The position numbers were made by a program, and so were the translations under genes. 64,000 nucleotides of DNA from an uncultured Flavobacteriaceae bacterium (GTDB taxonomy: Bacteria; Bacteroidota; Bacteroidia; Flavobacteriales; Flavobacteriaceae), in the NCBI GenBank assembly GCA_905479095.1, contig CAJQLD010000006.1, forward strand, positions 19,320 through 83,319, in the 5' to 3' direction. A model generated the notes under the pieces. It made no database searches. It had not been told where the DNA came from and saw nothing but the letters and a program-made list of their open reading frames with translations. This document shows positions 53,417 to 62,302 of this stretch, one piece after another. Numbering within the stretch: position 1 is the stretch's first letter; every line of letters begins with the position of its first letter.

Positions 53417-54301
53417 TTACCAGTCTTTTTCTGTTTTAACATTGACTCCTTTGGTTTTTGAGGCATTCATTTTTTCTTGTACCTTTTTTTCTTCATTACT
53501 CATGGCTTCAAGTAAGTTTTTTACTTGTTGAGGTGACAGTTTTCCCTGCTGGGGTTGAGGTTGTCCTTTGTCGTCTTTTGGGTCTTTATTTTTTTGATCA
53601 CCTTCATCATCTTTAGGCTTTCCGTCCTCATTTTCCTTATCATCCCCCTCTTTTTTATCCTCGTCTTCGTCGCCTTCGTCTTTGTTTTTTTCGTCTTTAT
53701 CTTTAGTGTCGTCGCTGTCCTCTTTGTCCTCTTTATTTTCGTCCTGATCTTTATCTTGGTCTTCATCGTCGCCATCACCATCGCCGTCCCCTTGCTCTTT
53801 AGCACATTCTTGAGCGAGCGCTAAGTTATATCGACTTTCATCATCCGAAGGGTTATTTCTTAGGGCATTTTTATAAGCAGAAACTGCTTCCTTGCATCGT
53901 TTTTGCTGCATTAAAGTATTTCCAATGTTATGATATGCCTTGTGTTTTTCAGTTTTGGAACTGCTATTCGTTACCGCTTCCAAGTGACGAGACATTGCTT
54001 CATCATAAAGCTCAGAGTTATAATAGGCATTTCCGAGGTTATAAGACCCAGCAGCGTTGCTTTGTTTTGTTGAAACGCCTAAACGGTATTTTTTTTCAGC
54101 TTCTATAAAATCGGCATCCACTAGCGAATTCCCTTCAAATACATAATTATTGGATTCCGCTAATCGAGGGTCAATTTCTTGAGCACGCCCATTGAACGCG
54201 ATCATTAATAGTAAGATTAAGCAATAATAAGAACGTCCAAAAGTTGTGTTTTGACACGTCTCTACGCTTAAGTTCATTAGTCTGTTATTTAAGCCCGTCA
54301 T
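53417..54301 (-). CDS. batC: BatC: TPR protein with long acidic tract
   Basis: A 294-residue protein. The likely true start is ATG at 54277 (MNLSVETC), giving a signal peptide (LILLLMIAFNGRAQ). TPR repeats span about 55-160 (AAGSYNLGNAYYNSELYDEAM, HKAYHNIGNTLMQQKRCKEAV). An Asp/Glu/Lys-only tract of about 80 residues (170-255) follows, then a short helical C-terminus (LSPQQVKNLLEAMSNEEKKV). It overlaps BatB by 4 bp (ATGA). Confidence 0.88.
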   Translation of the reverse strand: MTGLNNRLMNLSVETCQNTTFGRSYYCLILLLMIAFNGRAQEIDPRLAESNNYVFEGNSLVDADFIEAEKKYRLGVSTKQSNAAGSYNLGNAYYNSELYDEAMSRHLEAVTNSSSKTEKHKAYHNIGNTLMQQKRCKEAVSAYKNALRNNPSDDESRYNLALAQECAKEQGDGDGDGDDEDQDKDQDENKEDKEDSDDTKDKDEKNKDEGDEDEDKKEGDDKENEDGKPKDDEGDQKNKDPKDDKGQPQPQQGKLSPQQVKNLLEAMSNEEKKVQEKMNASKTKGVNVKTEKDW

Positions 54302-55335
54302 AAGTTTTCGTTAAATAGGTTTAGACGTTTTAACCATGCGGTTTTTCGTTCTAGAAACAAAACATCCAAAATTAAAAAGAATAAGCCAAACCCCAAAAAC
54401 CATTGAAATTGATCCTTGTATTCTGCAAATTCTTTTGCTTCAAACTCTTTTTTATCCATTGCATTTAAAATGTCTCTAATTTGTTCCACAACAGCAGCGG
54501 TTGAGTTTCCGTCAATATACTCGCCATTCGCTTCCTTGGCAATCAACTGCAACGTTTCTGCGTTGAGCCTCGTGATCACGGTTTCATTCTTTTGATCTTT
54601 TTTATAACTCATCACAATGCCATTTCTTTTTAGGGGTATAGGGCCTCCTTTTTCACTCCCCACCCCAATGGTGTAAATTTTTATACCCTCTTCAGAGGCA
54701 GCCTCCGCAACTTCGGTACTGAGGTCGTTATGATCTTCTCCATCCGAAATTATAATTAAGACACGATTTGTTTGTTCTTCATCGTCAAAATAATTTCGTG
54801 ACAATTGGATGGCCTCATCAATAGCGGTTCCTTGTGAAGATAGCATGTCGGTATTCATGCTTTGCAAAAACATTTTTGCAGCGGCGTAATCCGTTGTAAT
54901 TGGTAGTTGAGGAAATGCTTTTCCCGCATACGCAATAATTCCAATCCGATCACTCGCTAAATTATTTATGATCTGAGTCACTAGTTGTTTCGATTTTTCG
55001 ATACGATTGGGCGCTACATCTTCGGCAAGCATACTTTTTGAAACATCAATTGCAAAAACAATATCAACTCCTTCGCGTTTGATGGTTTCAAGTTTTGTGC
55101 CAATTTTAGGATTCACTAACGCAATGACCAAGCCACTGATAGCCAAGCAAAGGACACTAAATTTTAGGGTCGATTTAAAAAAAGATAAATCGGGACTCAA
55201 TCGCTTTAAAACAACCGTACTTCCAAAGGCTTTTTGAACTCTTTTTTTCCAGAAAACAGTCCACAAAAAAACCACTAACATCACGGGAACGATGAGTAAT
55301 AACCAAAACCAAACTTTTTCTTCTAATTGATACAT
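54298..55335 (-). CDS. batB: BatB: VWA-domain protein
   Basis: A 345-residue membrane protein: N-terminal helices (about 8-28 and 60-75), a VWA domain with complete MIDAS DxSxS (D97, S99, S101 in FAIDVSKSM), and a C-terminal helix (FLGFGLFFLILDVLFL). The VWA faces the periplasm. It overlaps BatC and abuts BatA. Probable metal-dependent protein-binding component of the Bat complex. Confidence 0.93.
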   Translation of the reverse strand: MYQLEEKVWFWLLLIVPVMLVVFLWTVFWKKRVQKAFGSTVVLKRLSPDLSFFKSTLKFSVLCLAISGLVIALVNPKIGTKLETIKREGVDIVFAIDVSKSMLAEDVAPNRIEKSKQLVTQIINNLASDRIGIIAYAGKAFPQLPITTDYAAAKMFLQSMNTDMLSSQGTAIDEAIQLSRNYFDDEEQTNRVLIIISDGEDHNDLSTEVAEAASEEGIKIYTIGVGSEKGGPIPLKRNGIVMSYKKDQKNETVITRLNAETLQLIAKEANGEYIDGNSTAAVVEQIRDILNAMDKKEFEAKEFAEYKDQFQWFLGFGLFFLILDVLFLERKTAWLKRLNLFNENL

Positions 55336-56334
55336 TTAAATAAAGCTTCTAAATAAGGTGAATCGCAACAAAAACTCAAATAATAATAACCCCAAAGCCA
55401 GGAACACCAACGGCCTGAACTTTTCTTCATAGTTATAAAATTTAAATTCTTCTACTTCTGTTTTTTCGAGCGCATCGATTTCTTTATAGATTTCTTTTAG
55501 CTTTCTGTTGTTCGTCGCTCTAAAGTACTTTCCGCCGGTAACCTCTGCAATTTCTTTTAGGAGTTTTTCGTCAATTTCCACTTGTGTTCTTCCATATTGA
55601 AACACGCCATTCCTGATGGCTATTGGGGATAACGCCATGCCGTTGGTTCCAAGTCCAATGGTGTAGGTTTTTACCCCATATTCAACGGCAAGTTCACTCG
55701 CCGTTTGAGGGTCAATAAATCCGGCATTGTTTACGCCGTCGGTCAACAAAATAATGATTTTACTTTTTGCTTTGCTGTCTTTGATCCGATTCACAGCTGT
55801 TGCTAACCCCATCCCAATGGCGGTCCCACCTGTTATGACAGTATTATATTTTATGTCTTTTAAAGATTGAAGTACAATACTTTTGTCGCTTGTAATAGGT
55901 GTTTTTGTATAACTTTCTCCAGCATACTCTACAAGTCCAATTCGGTCATTAGGGCGTCCTTTAATGAAATCCGCAGCCACGTTTTTTAACGCTTCAAGCC
56001 GATTGGGCTTTAAGTCTTTGGCCAACATACTCGCAGAGACATCAATCGCCATAACGATGTCAACCCCTCGTGTTGTTTTCGTTTTTGACGACACATCCAC
56101 TGTTTGCGGGCGCGCAAGAGCTGTAATAATTAGGGCCATTGCCAGCATTCGCAAGCCAAATAAAAGATGCTTTAAGGTGGTCCAAATACTCGTTTTTCGA
56201 AAGCCTTCAATACTAGAAACACTTAGTTGAGCGGTTTGTTTTTTATGCTTTAGGACATACCAAAACACCAATACAGGCAGCAGTACTAGGAGCCAGAAAA
56301 ATTCTTTTTGCGTAAAATCGATTCCCTTAAACAT
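55336..56334 (-). CDS. batA: BatA: VWA-domain protein
   Basis: A 332-residue protein of the same plan as BatB: membrane helices near 11-28 and 55-73, VWA domain with MIDAS (D98, S100, S102 in MAIDVSASM) and a C-terminal membrane helix (LVFLALGLLLFEFLLRF). Its stop is adjacent to the BatB start (no gap). The close similarity in architecture suggests duplication of BatA/BatB. Confidence 0.93.
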   Translation of the reverse strand: MFKGIDFTQKEFFWLLVLLPVLVFWYVLKHKKQTAQLSVSSIEGFRKTSIWTTLKHLLFGLRMLAMALIITALARPQTVDVSSKTKTTRGVDIVMAIDVSASMLAKDLKPNRLEALKNVAADFIKGRPNDRIGLVEYAGESYTKTPITSDKSIVLQSLKDIKYNTVITGGTAIGMGLATAVNRIKDSKAKSKIIILLTDGVNNAGFIDPQTASELAVEYGVKTYTIGLGTNGMALSPIAIRNGVFQYGRTQVEIDEKLLKEIAEVTGGKYFRATNNRKLKEIYKEIDALEKTEVEEFKFYNYEEKFRPLVFLALGLLLFEFLLRFTLFRSFI

Positions 56335-58001
56335 TACTTTTCTTTTTCGGTTAGTTTAATCAGTTCGACAGAATTTAGAATCCGTTCCATAATTTGATCC
56401 GCATACACATCGTCCTCTTTCCAAGTTAAAATAACTTGCTGTAATAAATTAGGGGTTGAAAATCCTAAAATGACATACTCACCCTTTACGAGTGTATCTT
56501 TTATGAGAAAATCCCCCACACCAAATGTTTTGAGCCCTTCTTGTCCATTAGGTGTGATAAATTGCTCACTTTTATTGAGAATGTTTTTGGTGCCTTGTTT
56601 TTCAAAGGTATCCAAAACGCCTTCAGCGGCTTTTACCAAATCAATGGCGGGTTCTTTTTCTTTTCCTTTTTTGGGTTGACTCGCAAACTTTGAACTGTTT
56701 ACAACCACATCTATTGGGGTGTTATCTCCAGTATAAGTAAATGTAGCCATTTCAACCTTGCCCTTCAATTCTTCTGGAAGCTCAAACGGTTGTCTTTCTA
56801 AAACGACGGGCGTTGACAGTATAATTCCTGGAGCGCCATATTCGCTGGTGACCCAAGCCGATTTTTCTAATAATAGCTTGCTAGGGTTTCTAAGCACGGT
56901 ATCTTTTGTCGTTGTAAACCCATTTCTGATAATTAACCCAATCATCGTCATTAAAATCACCCCGAATACAACGGCTATAATTTGTTTTATTTTTTTTCGT
57001 TTTTGTTTGCGAGCGGCGGCTTCACGATAGGCCAAATCTTCTAATAACTCTTCTTCTGTGGGCTCTGGAAGCCCTTCCTTTACATGATCAATTTCTAGTT
57101 CAATAGTGCTTTTATCGAATTTAGCTAATTCAAAATCAGGCTTAGATTTTGCGAATTTAACCAAATCAGCACGTTTCAAAATCGTTTCAATATTTCGAAT
57201 TGTTTCTGGACTTAGTTCAATTTGATTGGCATCCTTTAAGGTTTTCAAACGCAGTACTAATTCGTCGGTGGTACTTTCTAGCGATTGTTCGTAAACCTTT
57301 TCATCCAGATACTGTCTTAAAATCAGAGTCAAATCGGAATAATACGTTTTAATCTCTTCGTTTTGAAAATAATGCGCTTCATCTAGTTTTTCTAAGGCCA
57401 ATTTAGCACGCTCATACGGAGGTAAAGCTGCGATTTTCTGAGCTTCAGTCAATGTTTTTTTACGCCAAATAAACCAGTATAATACGCCACCAATCAGAAA
57501 TAAAAGGAATAGAAACAAGACGAAATTTCCCCAGAACCCAGAACGTGTTTTTTTAACTTCTGTAATTGGTTTGATGTCAAAAAGCTTTTGCTTGGTCGTG
57601 TCTACTGCAACGGGGTTCACCTGAACCTGTAATGAATCGGTAAAAAAGGTTTTATCACCAATTATAATTTTTTGTTTCGGAATGGTATACGTTCCAGAAT
57701 CAAATTGCGTCAGACCATAGGTTTTAGTAAGCTGATAATACCCTTCTTTTTTAGTGGTGTCAGTAGGGTAGCTATTGATCATTTCTAGTGGCTGAAACGT
57801 TTGTTCTTCAGAAAACACGACCAAGGTGGTCGAATCCGTTTCTACTTGAATTTTATAAAACAACTCAGCCCCAATTTTGATGGCGGTTGAATCGATACGG
57901 GTTGACACTTGACTAAATCCTGTAATCGAAACAAGCATGCAACAAACACTCCAAAGCAAGCTTTGAGACGTCAGGGTTTTTATGGTTTTTATCCGCTTCA
58001 T
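56334..58001 (-). CDS. Large Bat-operon membrane protein of unknown function
   Basis: A 555-residue protein between DUF58 and BatA. It has an N-terminal signal-like segment, a periplasmic beta-rich region (about 30-150), one membrane helix (about 170-190; NFVLFLFLLFLIGGVLYWFIW), a cytoplasmic helical region with SLESTTDELVLRLKTLKD, a second helix (about 341-360) and a C-terminal periplasmic domain. It overlaps BatA by 1 bp. It is a regular member of this operon in flavobacteria, though unnamed, and its cytoplasmic segment resembles BatD C-termini. Confidence 0.82.
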   Translation of the reverse strand: MKRIKTIKTLTSQSLLWSVCCMLVSITGFSQVSTRIDSTAIKIGAELFYKIQVETDSTTLVVFSEEQTFQPLEMINSYPTDTTKKEGYYQLTKTYGLTQFDSGTYTIPKQKIIIGDKTFFTDSLQVQVNPVAVDTTKQKLFDIKPITEVKKTRSGFWGNFVLFLFLLFLIGGVLYWFIWRKKTLTEAQKIAALPPYERAKLALEKLDEAHYFQNEEIKTYYSDLTLILRQYLDEKVYEQSLESTTDELVLRLKTLKDANQIELSPETIRNIETILKRADLVKFAKSKPDFELAKFDKSTIELEIDHVKEGLPEPTEEELLEDLAYREAAARKQKRKKIKQIIAVVFGVILMTMIGLIIRNGFTTTKDTVLRNPSKLLLEKSAWVTSEYGAPGIILSTPVVLERQPFELPEELKGKVEMATFTYTGDNTPIDVVVNSSKFASQPKKGKEKEPAIDLVKAAEGVLDTFEKQGTKNILNKSEQFITPNGQEGLKTFGVGDFLIKDTLVKGEYVILGFSTPNLLQQVILTWKEDDVYADQIMERILNSVELIKLTEKEK

Positions 58002-58008
58002 TTTGTAC

Positions 58009-58875
58009 TTATCCTCGTTGTTTAAAATAACCCAATAATTTTTTTACATAACTTTCACCAACTCTACAATCCAGAGCTCCTGCACCCGATTTTTTAAAGC
58101 TGTCAGAGAAGTAATGAACTTTTTTTTGATAATTTTCTTGATAATTTTTTCGTACACTTTTCGAAGCAGTATTGACCAAAAAGGAGGCTCCTGATTCTTG
58201 GTCTTCGACTTGAATCATTCCTAAATTCGGAATCTCAGCTTCGTATTTATCGTAAACCCTGATGCCAGTAATGTCGTGTTTTCCGGAGGCGATTTTTAAA
58301 TTATGTTGATATGCTTCTGCCATAAAATCGGACAAAAGAAATACAATTGCTTTCTTTTTCATCACATTGGATAAAAACTTTAGCGCTTCGGCAATGTTTG
58401 TTTCTTTACTTTTAGGGGTAAACTCAATCAGCTCTCTAATAATTCTTAACACATGCGAACGTCCTTTTTTTGGCGGAATGTATAATTCAATTCCATCCGA
58501 AAATAAAATCAATCCAATTTTATCATTGTTTTGAGTCGCTGAAAACGCAAGTGTAGCCGCAATTTCTGTCACAATTTCATTTTTGAATTGTGCTTCGGAT
58601 CCAAAAAGTTTTGAGCCAGAGACATCGACCATTAACATCATGGTGAGCTCGCGTTCTTCTTCAAAAACTTTAATATGAGGCTCGTTGCAACGCGCAGTCA
58701 CATTCCAGTCAATATTTCTTACATCATCCCCATATTGATACTGTCTAACCTCAGAAAACGTCATACCGCGCCCCTTGAAAGTCGAGTGGTACTCGCCTCC
58801 AAACACATGGTCGGAGAGCCGCCGTGTTTTGATTTCTATTTTTCTAACTTTTTTTAGTAATTCCTTGGTATCCAT
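58009..58875 (-). CDS. DUF58 (MoxR-associated VWA-like) protein
   Basis: A 288-residue cytosolic protein. It opens with TKELLKKVRKIEIKTRRLSDHVFGGEYHS, has the DUF58 hallmark GRGMTFSEVRQYQYGDDVRNIDWNVTAR, and continues into a VWA-like fold (MLMVDVSGSKLFGS, IGLILFSDGIE). It sits between MoxR and the membrane Bat proteins, 60 bp after MoxR, and is the usual partner of the MoxR AAA+ ATPase. Confidence 0.93.
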   Translation of the reverse strand: MDTKELLKKVRKIEIKTRRLSDHVFGGEYHSTFKGRGMTFSEVRQYQYGDDVRNIDWNVTARCNEPHIKVFEEERELTMMLMVDVSGSKLFGSEAQFKNEIVTEIAATLAFSATQNNDKIGLILFSDGIELYIPPKKGRSHVLRIIRELIEFTPKSKETNIAEALKFLSNVMKKKAIVFLLSDFMAEAYQHNLKIASGKHDITGIRVYDKYEAEIPNLGMIQVEDQESGASFLVNTASKSVRKNYQENYQKKVHYFSDSFKKSGAGALDCRVGESYVKKLLGYFKQRG

Positions 58876-58935
58876 TTGATGCGTGTGCTGTTATGTGCGT
58901 GTGATTTATAAACCACACAAAAAAGTCACTATGAA

Positions 58936-59940
58936 TTAAGGTACCTCAATGACATTGACAATTTTACTGATAATGTCTTCGGATGTTACATTTTCAGCTT
59001 CCGCTTCATAGGTAATTCCGATTCGATGACGGAGCACGTCATAGACGATCGCACGCACATCTTCAGGGATGACATAACCACGTCGTTTAATGAAAGCATA
59101 GCATTTAGCGGCAGTTGCCAAATTGATACTTCCTCTTGGCGAAGCGCCAAAAGCGATTAAAGGTTTTAGTTCTGCTAAGCCATATTTTTCCGGGTAACGC
59201 GTCGCAAATACGATGTCTAGAATATATTTCTCAATCTTTTCATCCATATAAACTTCTCTGACAGCAGCTTGTGCACTCAGAATTTGTTTAACGGTTACGA
59301 CAGCATTAATTTTTTCAAACGCCCCTTTTAGGTTTGCTCTCACAATAAGCTGTTCGTCTTCAATTTTCGGATAATCGATAATTGTCTTTAACATGAAACG
59401 ATCGACCTGTGCTTCAGGGAGTGGATAGGTGCCTTCTTGTTCTACCGGGTTTTGAGTCGCCATGACAAGAAAAGGTTTATCCAGTATAAAAGTTTCGTCG
59501 CCGATGGTGACTTGTTTTTCTTGCATCGCCTCTAAAAGTGCCGATTGTACTTTTGCGGGTGCTCGATTGATTTCATCTGCCAAAACAAAATTGGCGAAAA
59601 TAGGCCCTTTTTTAATGGTAAAGTCATTGGCTTTAATATTGTAAATCATGGTACCTACCACATCAGCAGGTAAGAGGTCTGGCGTAAATTGTATTCGACT
59701 AAAACTTCCAGCAACAGCTTGTGACAAGGTGTTTATTGCTAAAGTTTTAGCAAGTCCAGGAACCCCTTCTAAAAGAATATGCCCTTGACCCAAAAGACCA
59801 ATAAGCAAGCGTTCTATCATGTGTTTTTGTCCAACAATTACCTTGTTCATTTCTAAAGTAAGCAAATCAACAAAGGCGCTTTCTTTTTCAATTTTCTCAT
59901 TGATTGATTGAATGTCAATCAGGTTCTTATCATCTTCCAT
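58936..59940 (-). CDS. MoxR family AAA+ ATPase
   Basis: A 334-residue AAA+ ATPase. Walker A is GVPGLAKT (59-66, GxxGxGKT relaxed with Ala), Walker B lies in FVLADEINRAPAKVQSALLEAM and the sensor region in VMATQNPVEQEGTYPLPEAQVDRFM. It is a MoxR-type chaperone for assembly of partner proteins such as the VWA members downstream. The first gene of the operon. Confidence 0.95.
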   Translation of the reverse strand: MEDDKNLIDIQSINEKIEKESAFVDLLTLEMNKVIVGQKHMIERLLIGLLGQGHILLEGVPGLAKTLAINTLSQAVAGSFSRIQFTPDLLPADVVGTMIYNIKANDFTIKKGPIFANFVLADEINRAPAKVQSALLEAMQEKQVTIGDETFILDKPFLVMATQNPVEQEGTYPLPEAQVDRFMLKTIIDYPKIEDEQLIVRANLKGAFEKINAVVTVKQILSAQAAVREVYMDEKIEKYILDIVFATRYPEKYGLAELKPLIAFGASPRGSINLATAAKCYAFIKRRGYVIPEDVRAIVYDVLRHRIGITYEAEAENVTSEDIISKIVNVIEVP

Positions 59941-60097
59941 TGTAATAGTTTAAATAATTGTTTTTTGTTCCAAAAAATTCTGTTGTGCAATTTGTTAAAA
60001 TATTTCCGTTCACCTTGTTAATAATTGGTTAAAACTTAGGCTCATTTTGCCACTTAATGAATATTTTGTTTATTATTTTTAAATTCTATTCCACAAA

Positions 60098-60973
60098 ATG
60101 AAAAAACCAAAGTTTTCCAAAATTATTGCTGGCACCATGTCTTGGGGTTCTTGGGGGCGTAATTTTAACGCAAACGAGATGCAACGCTTGACTGAAAACT
60201 GTGTAGATTTGGGTGTCACTTCTTTTGATCATGCCGATATTTATGGCGGCTATACAACTGAATCTGCTTTTGGAACGGCGTTTTCTAAAACAGCCATCGT
60301 GCGCTCAAAGGTTCAATTTATTTCTAAATGCGGAATTCAGCTGGTGAGTCCAAACCGTCCAAATAAAATAAAGCATTATGATTGCTCTAAGGCGTATATT
60401 ATTGCTTCCGCAGAATCTTCATTAAAACACTTAAAAACAGATTATTTAGATGCACTTTTGATCCATCGCCCCAGTCCGTTGATGCATCCTTATGAGATCG
60501 TGGAAGCGATTCAACATTTAAAAAAAGACGGAAAAATTAGCAGCTTTGGAGTATCGAATTTCACACCCTCTCAAGTCGATTTGATTTCTAGCGAAGTGGC
60601 GATTGACATCAATCAAATTGAGTTTTCCGCCGTTCAGCATCAAGCCTTATTTAATGGAAGTTTGGACCAAATGTTAAAAAACAAAATCACTCCCATGGCT
60701 TGGGCGCCACTTGGTGCGGTGTTTTCTAGCGAATTATCGGCTCAAAAAAAACGTATTATTGAGCAACTCGACGTTTTAGCTCAAAACTATAATGCCACTC
60801 CAGATCAGTTAGTGTTGGCTTGGATTTTAAAGCATCCTTCTGGGATTCATCCTGTGATTGGGACGACAAACTTAAAACGCATCGAAGCATCTGTAGCGGC
60901 TGTTTCAATAAACCTCACATCCGAAGATTGGTTTAAAATATTAGAGGCCAGTCAAGGCTACGAAGTTCCCTAA
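60098..60973 (+). CDS. Aldo/keto reductase
   Basis: A 291-residue NADPH-dependent oxidoreductase of the YdhF type. The catalytic Asp and Tyr are in FDHADIYGGYTTESAFG (Tyr in DIYGGY), followed by a Lys in FISKCGIQ and His in LIHRPSPLMHP. SFGVSNFTPSQ and the terminal VIGTTNLKRIEAS segment bind NADPH. The substrate is unknown. It precedes the AlbA_2 gene by 11 bp. Confidence 0.93.
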   Translation: MKKPKFSKIIAGTMSWGSWGRNFNANEMQRLTENCVDLGVTSFDHADIYGGYTTESAFGTAFSKTAIVRSKVQFISKCGIQLVSPNRPNKIKHYDCSKAYIIASAESSLKHLKTDYLDALLIHRPSPLMHPYEIVEAIQHLKKDGKISSFGVSNFTPSQVDLISSEVAIDINQIEFSAVQHQALFNGSLDQMLKNKITPMAWAPLGAVFSSELSAQKKRIIEQLDVLAQNYNATPDQLVLAWILKHPSGIHPVIGTTNLKRIEASVAAVSINLTSEDWFKILEASQGYEVP

Positions 60974-60984
60974 ATTCCTGCAAA

Positions 60985-62124
60985 ATGATCAATAAACGAC
61001 TGCTTATCAAAAATCTTCTTGCGCATAACGACGAAAGCAGTTTTTATGATAAAAAGTTAAAAATTAATATCGGCAATAAAGAAGGAAAAGCGAAGTTTCT
61101 AAAACATATTTGTGCGCTATCCAATAGCAATCCGAACAATAATTCCTACATCGTTATTGGGGTGGACGATCAATATAGTCACATCATTGGCGTTGATTTT
61201 TTTGATGATAGCAAGATTCAAAATCTTGTGAATGCCTATTTAAGCCATCCACCGATTATTCAATATGAAAATATTCCGTTTCCACATCTGAGTGATGACA
61301 AGGTGGTGGGGCTGGTTACCATTCGACCCAAAGAAACCCAAGAAATTACGTCGCTTCGTAAAAATATTTGGAAGTATTATGGCGGCAATGTGTTTTTTAG
61401 AGAAGGCAGTATGAGTATGCCCAAAGTATTTGACATTGAACTGACAGATTCCAATTCTGAAATTGTAGCGTCTATTGAAGCGCATTCTCGAAACAATATT
61501 AAGTATACTTTGGACGGGGTCTTTGATTTTATGGCACAACGGAAGGATTATGAACCAAAATATAAAGTTTTCAAAGAGTATTTTGTGATCTGTTGGTCAG
61601 GCCAAAAAAAGACCCTAAAAACGCAAACGTTTTATTCGCGGGTGGATATTGCGTTGATTAACGAACAGGTGCGCTTGTTTTACTCGACTTTGGATGCCGT
61701 TGAGATTTCTTATGACAACGATTCTTTTAAGATTATTGAATATGTTAATTTAGGATTGAATGGCCAAAACACGTATTATCAACTAGAAAAAACTACGATT
61801 ACTTTTGGGAACAATGCGATTTACAGCATCGACTCTCAATTGCTTTTTAAGCCACCTCAATACGACAAAAAAATTCTGCATCATATTTTTAATGCCAACA
61901 ATGCGCTCATGGACCGCCTTAGGCAGGGAAAATCTCTTACAGCGCCGCAGCTCAACGATTTAAAAAATGTTCCTGCAACGTATTTAATCTGTTATTTTAA
62001 TGGATTTGAAGCTGCGCTGACACAACTCCAAGCCGCAAAGCCGTTGTTGTATAAACATAGCGATGAAGTGTATGCGCTCTATAAAGAGAGCATGCGAATT
62101 CTAAGAAAAGCGAAGTATAGTTAA
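60985..62124 (+). CDS. AlbA_2-type DNA-binding-domain protein (RNA/DNA-binding, putative)
   Basis: A 379-residue cytosolic protein. Residues about 25-130 (KINIGNKEGKAKFLKHICALS, SYIVIGVDDQYSHIIGVDFF) match the AlbA_2/Schlafen-AAA-like N-terminal domain often called a putative DNA-binding domain. The remainder (about 150-379) is unlike anything I recognise but appears folded; it ends in a helical KESMRILRKAKYS. It marks the boundary between housekeeping DNA and the accessory array. Confidence 0.78.
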   Translation: MINKRLLIKNLLAHNDESSFYDKKLKINIGNKEGKAKFLKHICALSNSNPNNNSYIVIGVDDQYSHIIGVDFFDDSKIQNLVNAYLSHPPIIQYENIPFPHLSDDKVVGLVTIRPKETQEITSLRKNIWKYYGGNVFFREGSMSMPKVFDIELTDSNSEIVASIEAHSRNNIKYTLDGVFDFMAQRKDYEPKYKVFKEYFVICWSGQKKTLKTQTFYSRVDIALINEQVRLFYSTLDAVEISYDNDSFKIIEYVNLGLNGQNTYYQLEKTTITFGNNAIYSIDSQLLFKPPQYDKKILHHIFNANNALMDRLRQGKSLTAPQLNDLKNVPATYLICYFNGFEAALTQLQAAKPLLYKHSDEVYALYKESMRILRKAKYS

Positions 62125-62302
62125 GGGTGTTGTGCTGTGGAGCTACCACTACGCTAAAGTGAGGCAACATTACTTGCTTTAGTTTTTTAGCATTAAAATT
62201 AGAAATGTAATTTTTTTCATAATCTTGACTTTTACATTGTTACAAACACGCCACAACCTTTGATTAAGCACTAAACCGCAATTGTTTTTGTACGGAGTTA
62301 GC
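62125..62302. repeat. Repeat element E1 (left half degraded), right end GTTAGC
   Basis: The non-coding stretch after the AlbA_2 gene ends CCGCAATTGTTTTTGTACGG then AGTTAGC (GTTAGC at 62297-62302). This parallels the right ends of the two other elements of the array. The left end is not recognisable. The final bases overlap the GIY-YIG gene stop. Confidence 0.45.

Noticed and set aside
53555..53824. Very hydrophobic plus-strand frame opposite batC
   Set aside because: Its Val/Phe/Ile runs are the complement of the Asp/Glu/Lys tract in BatC, so it is a compositional shadow.
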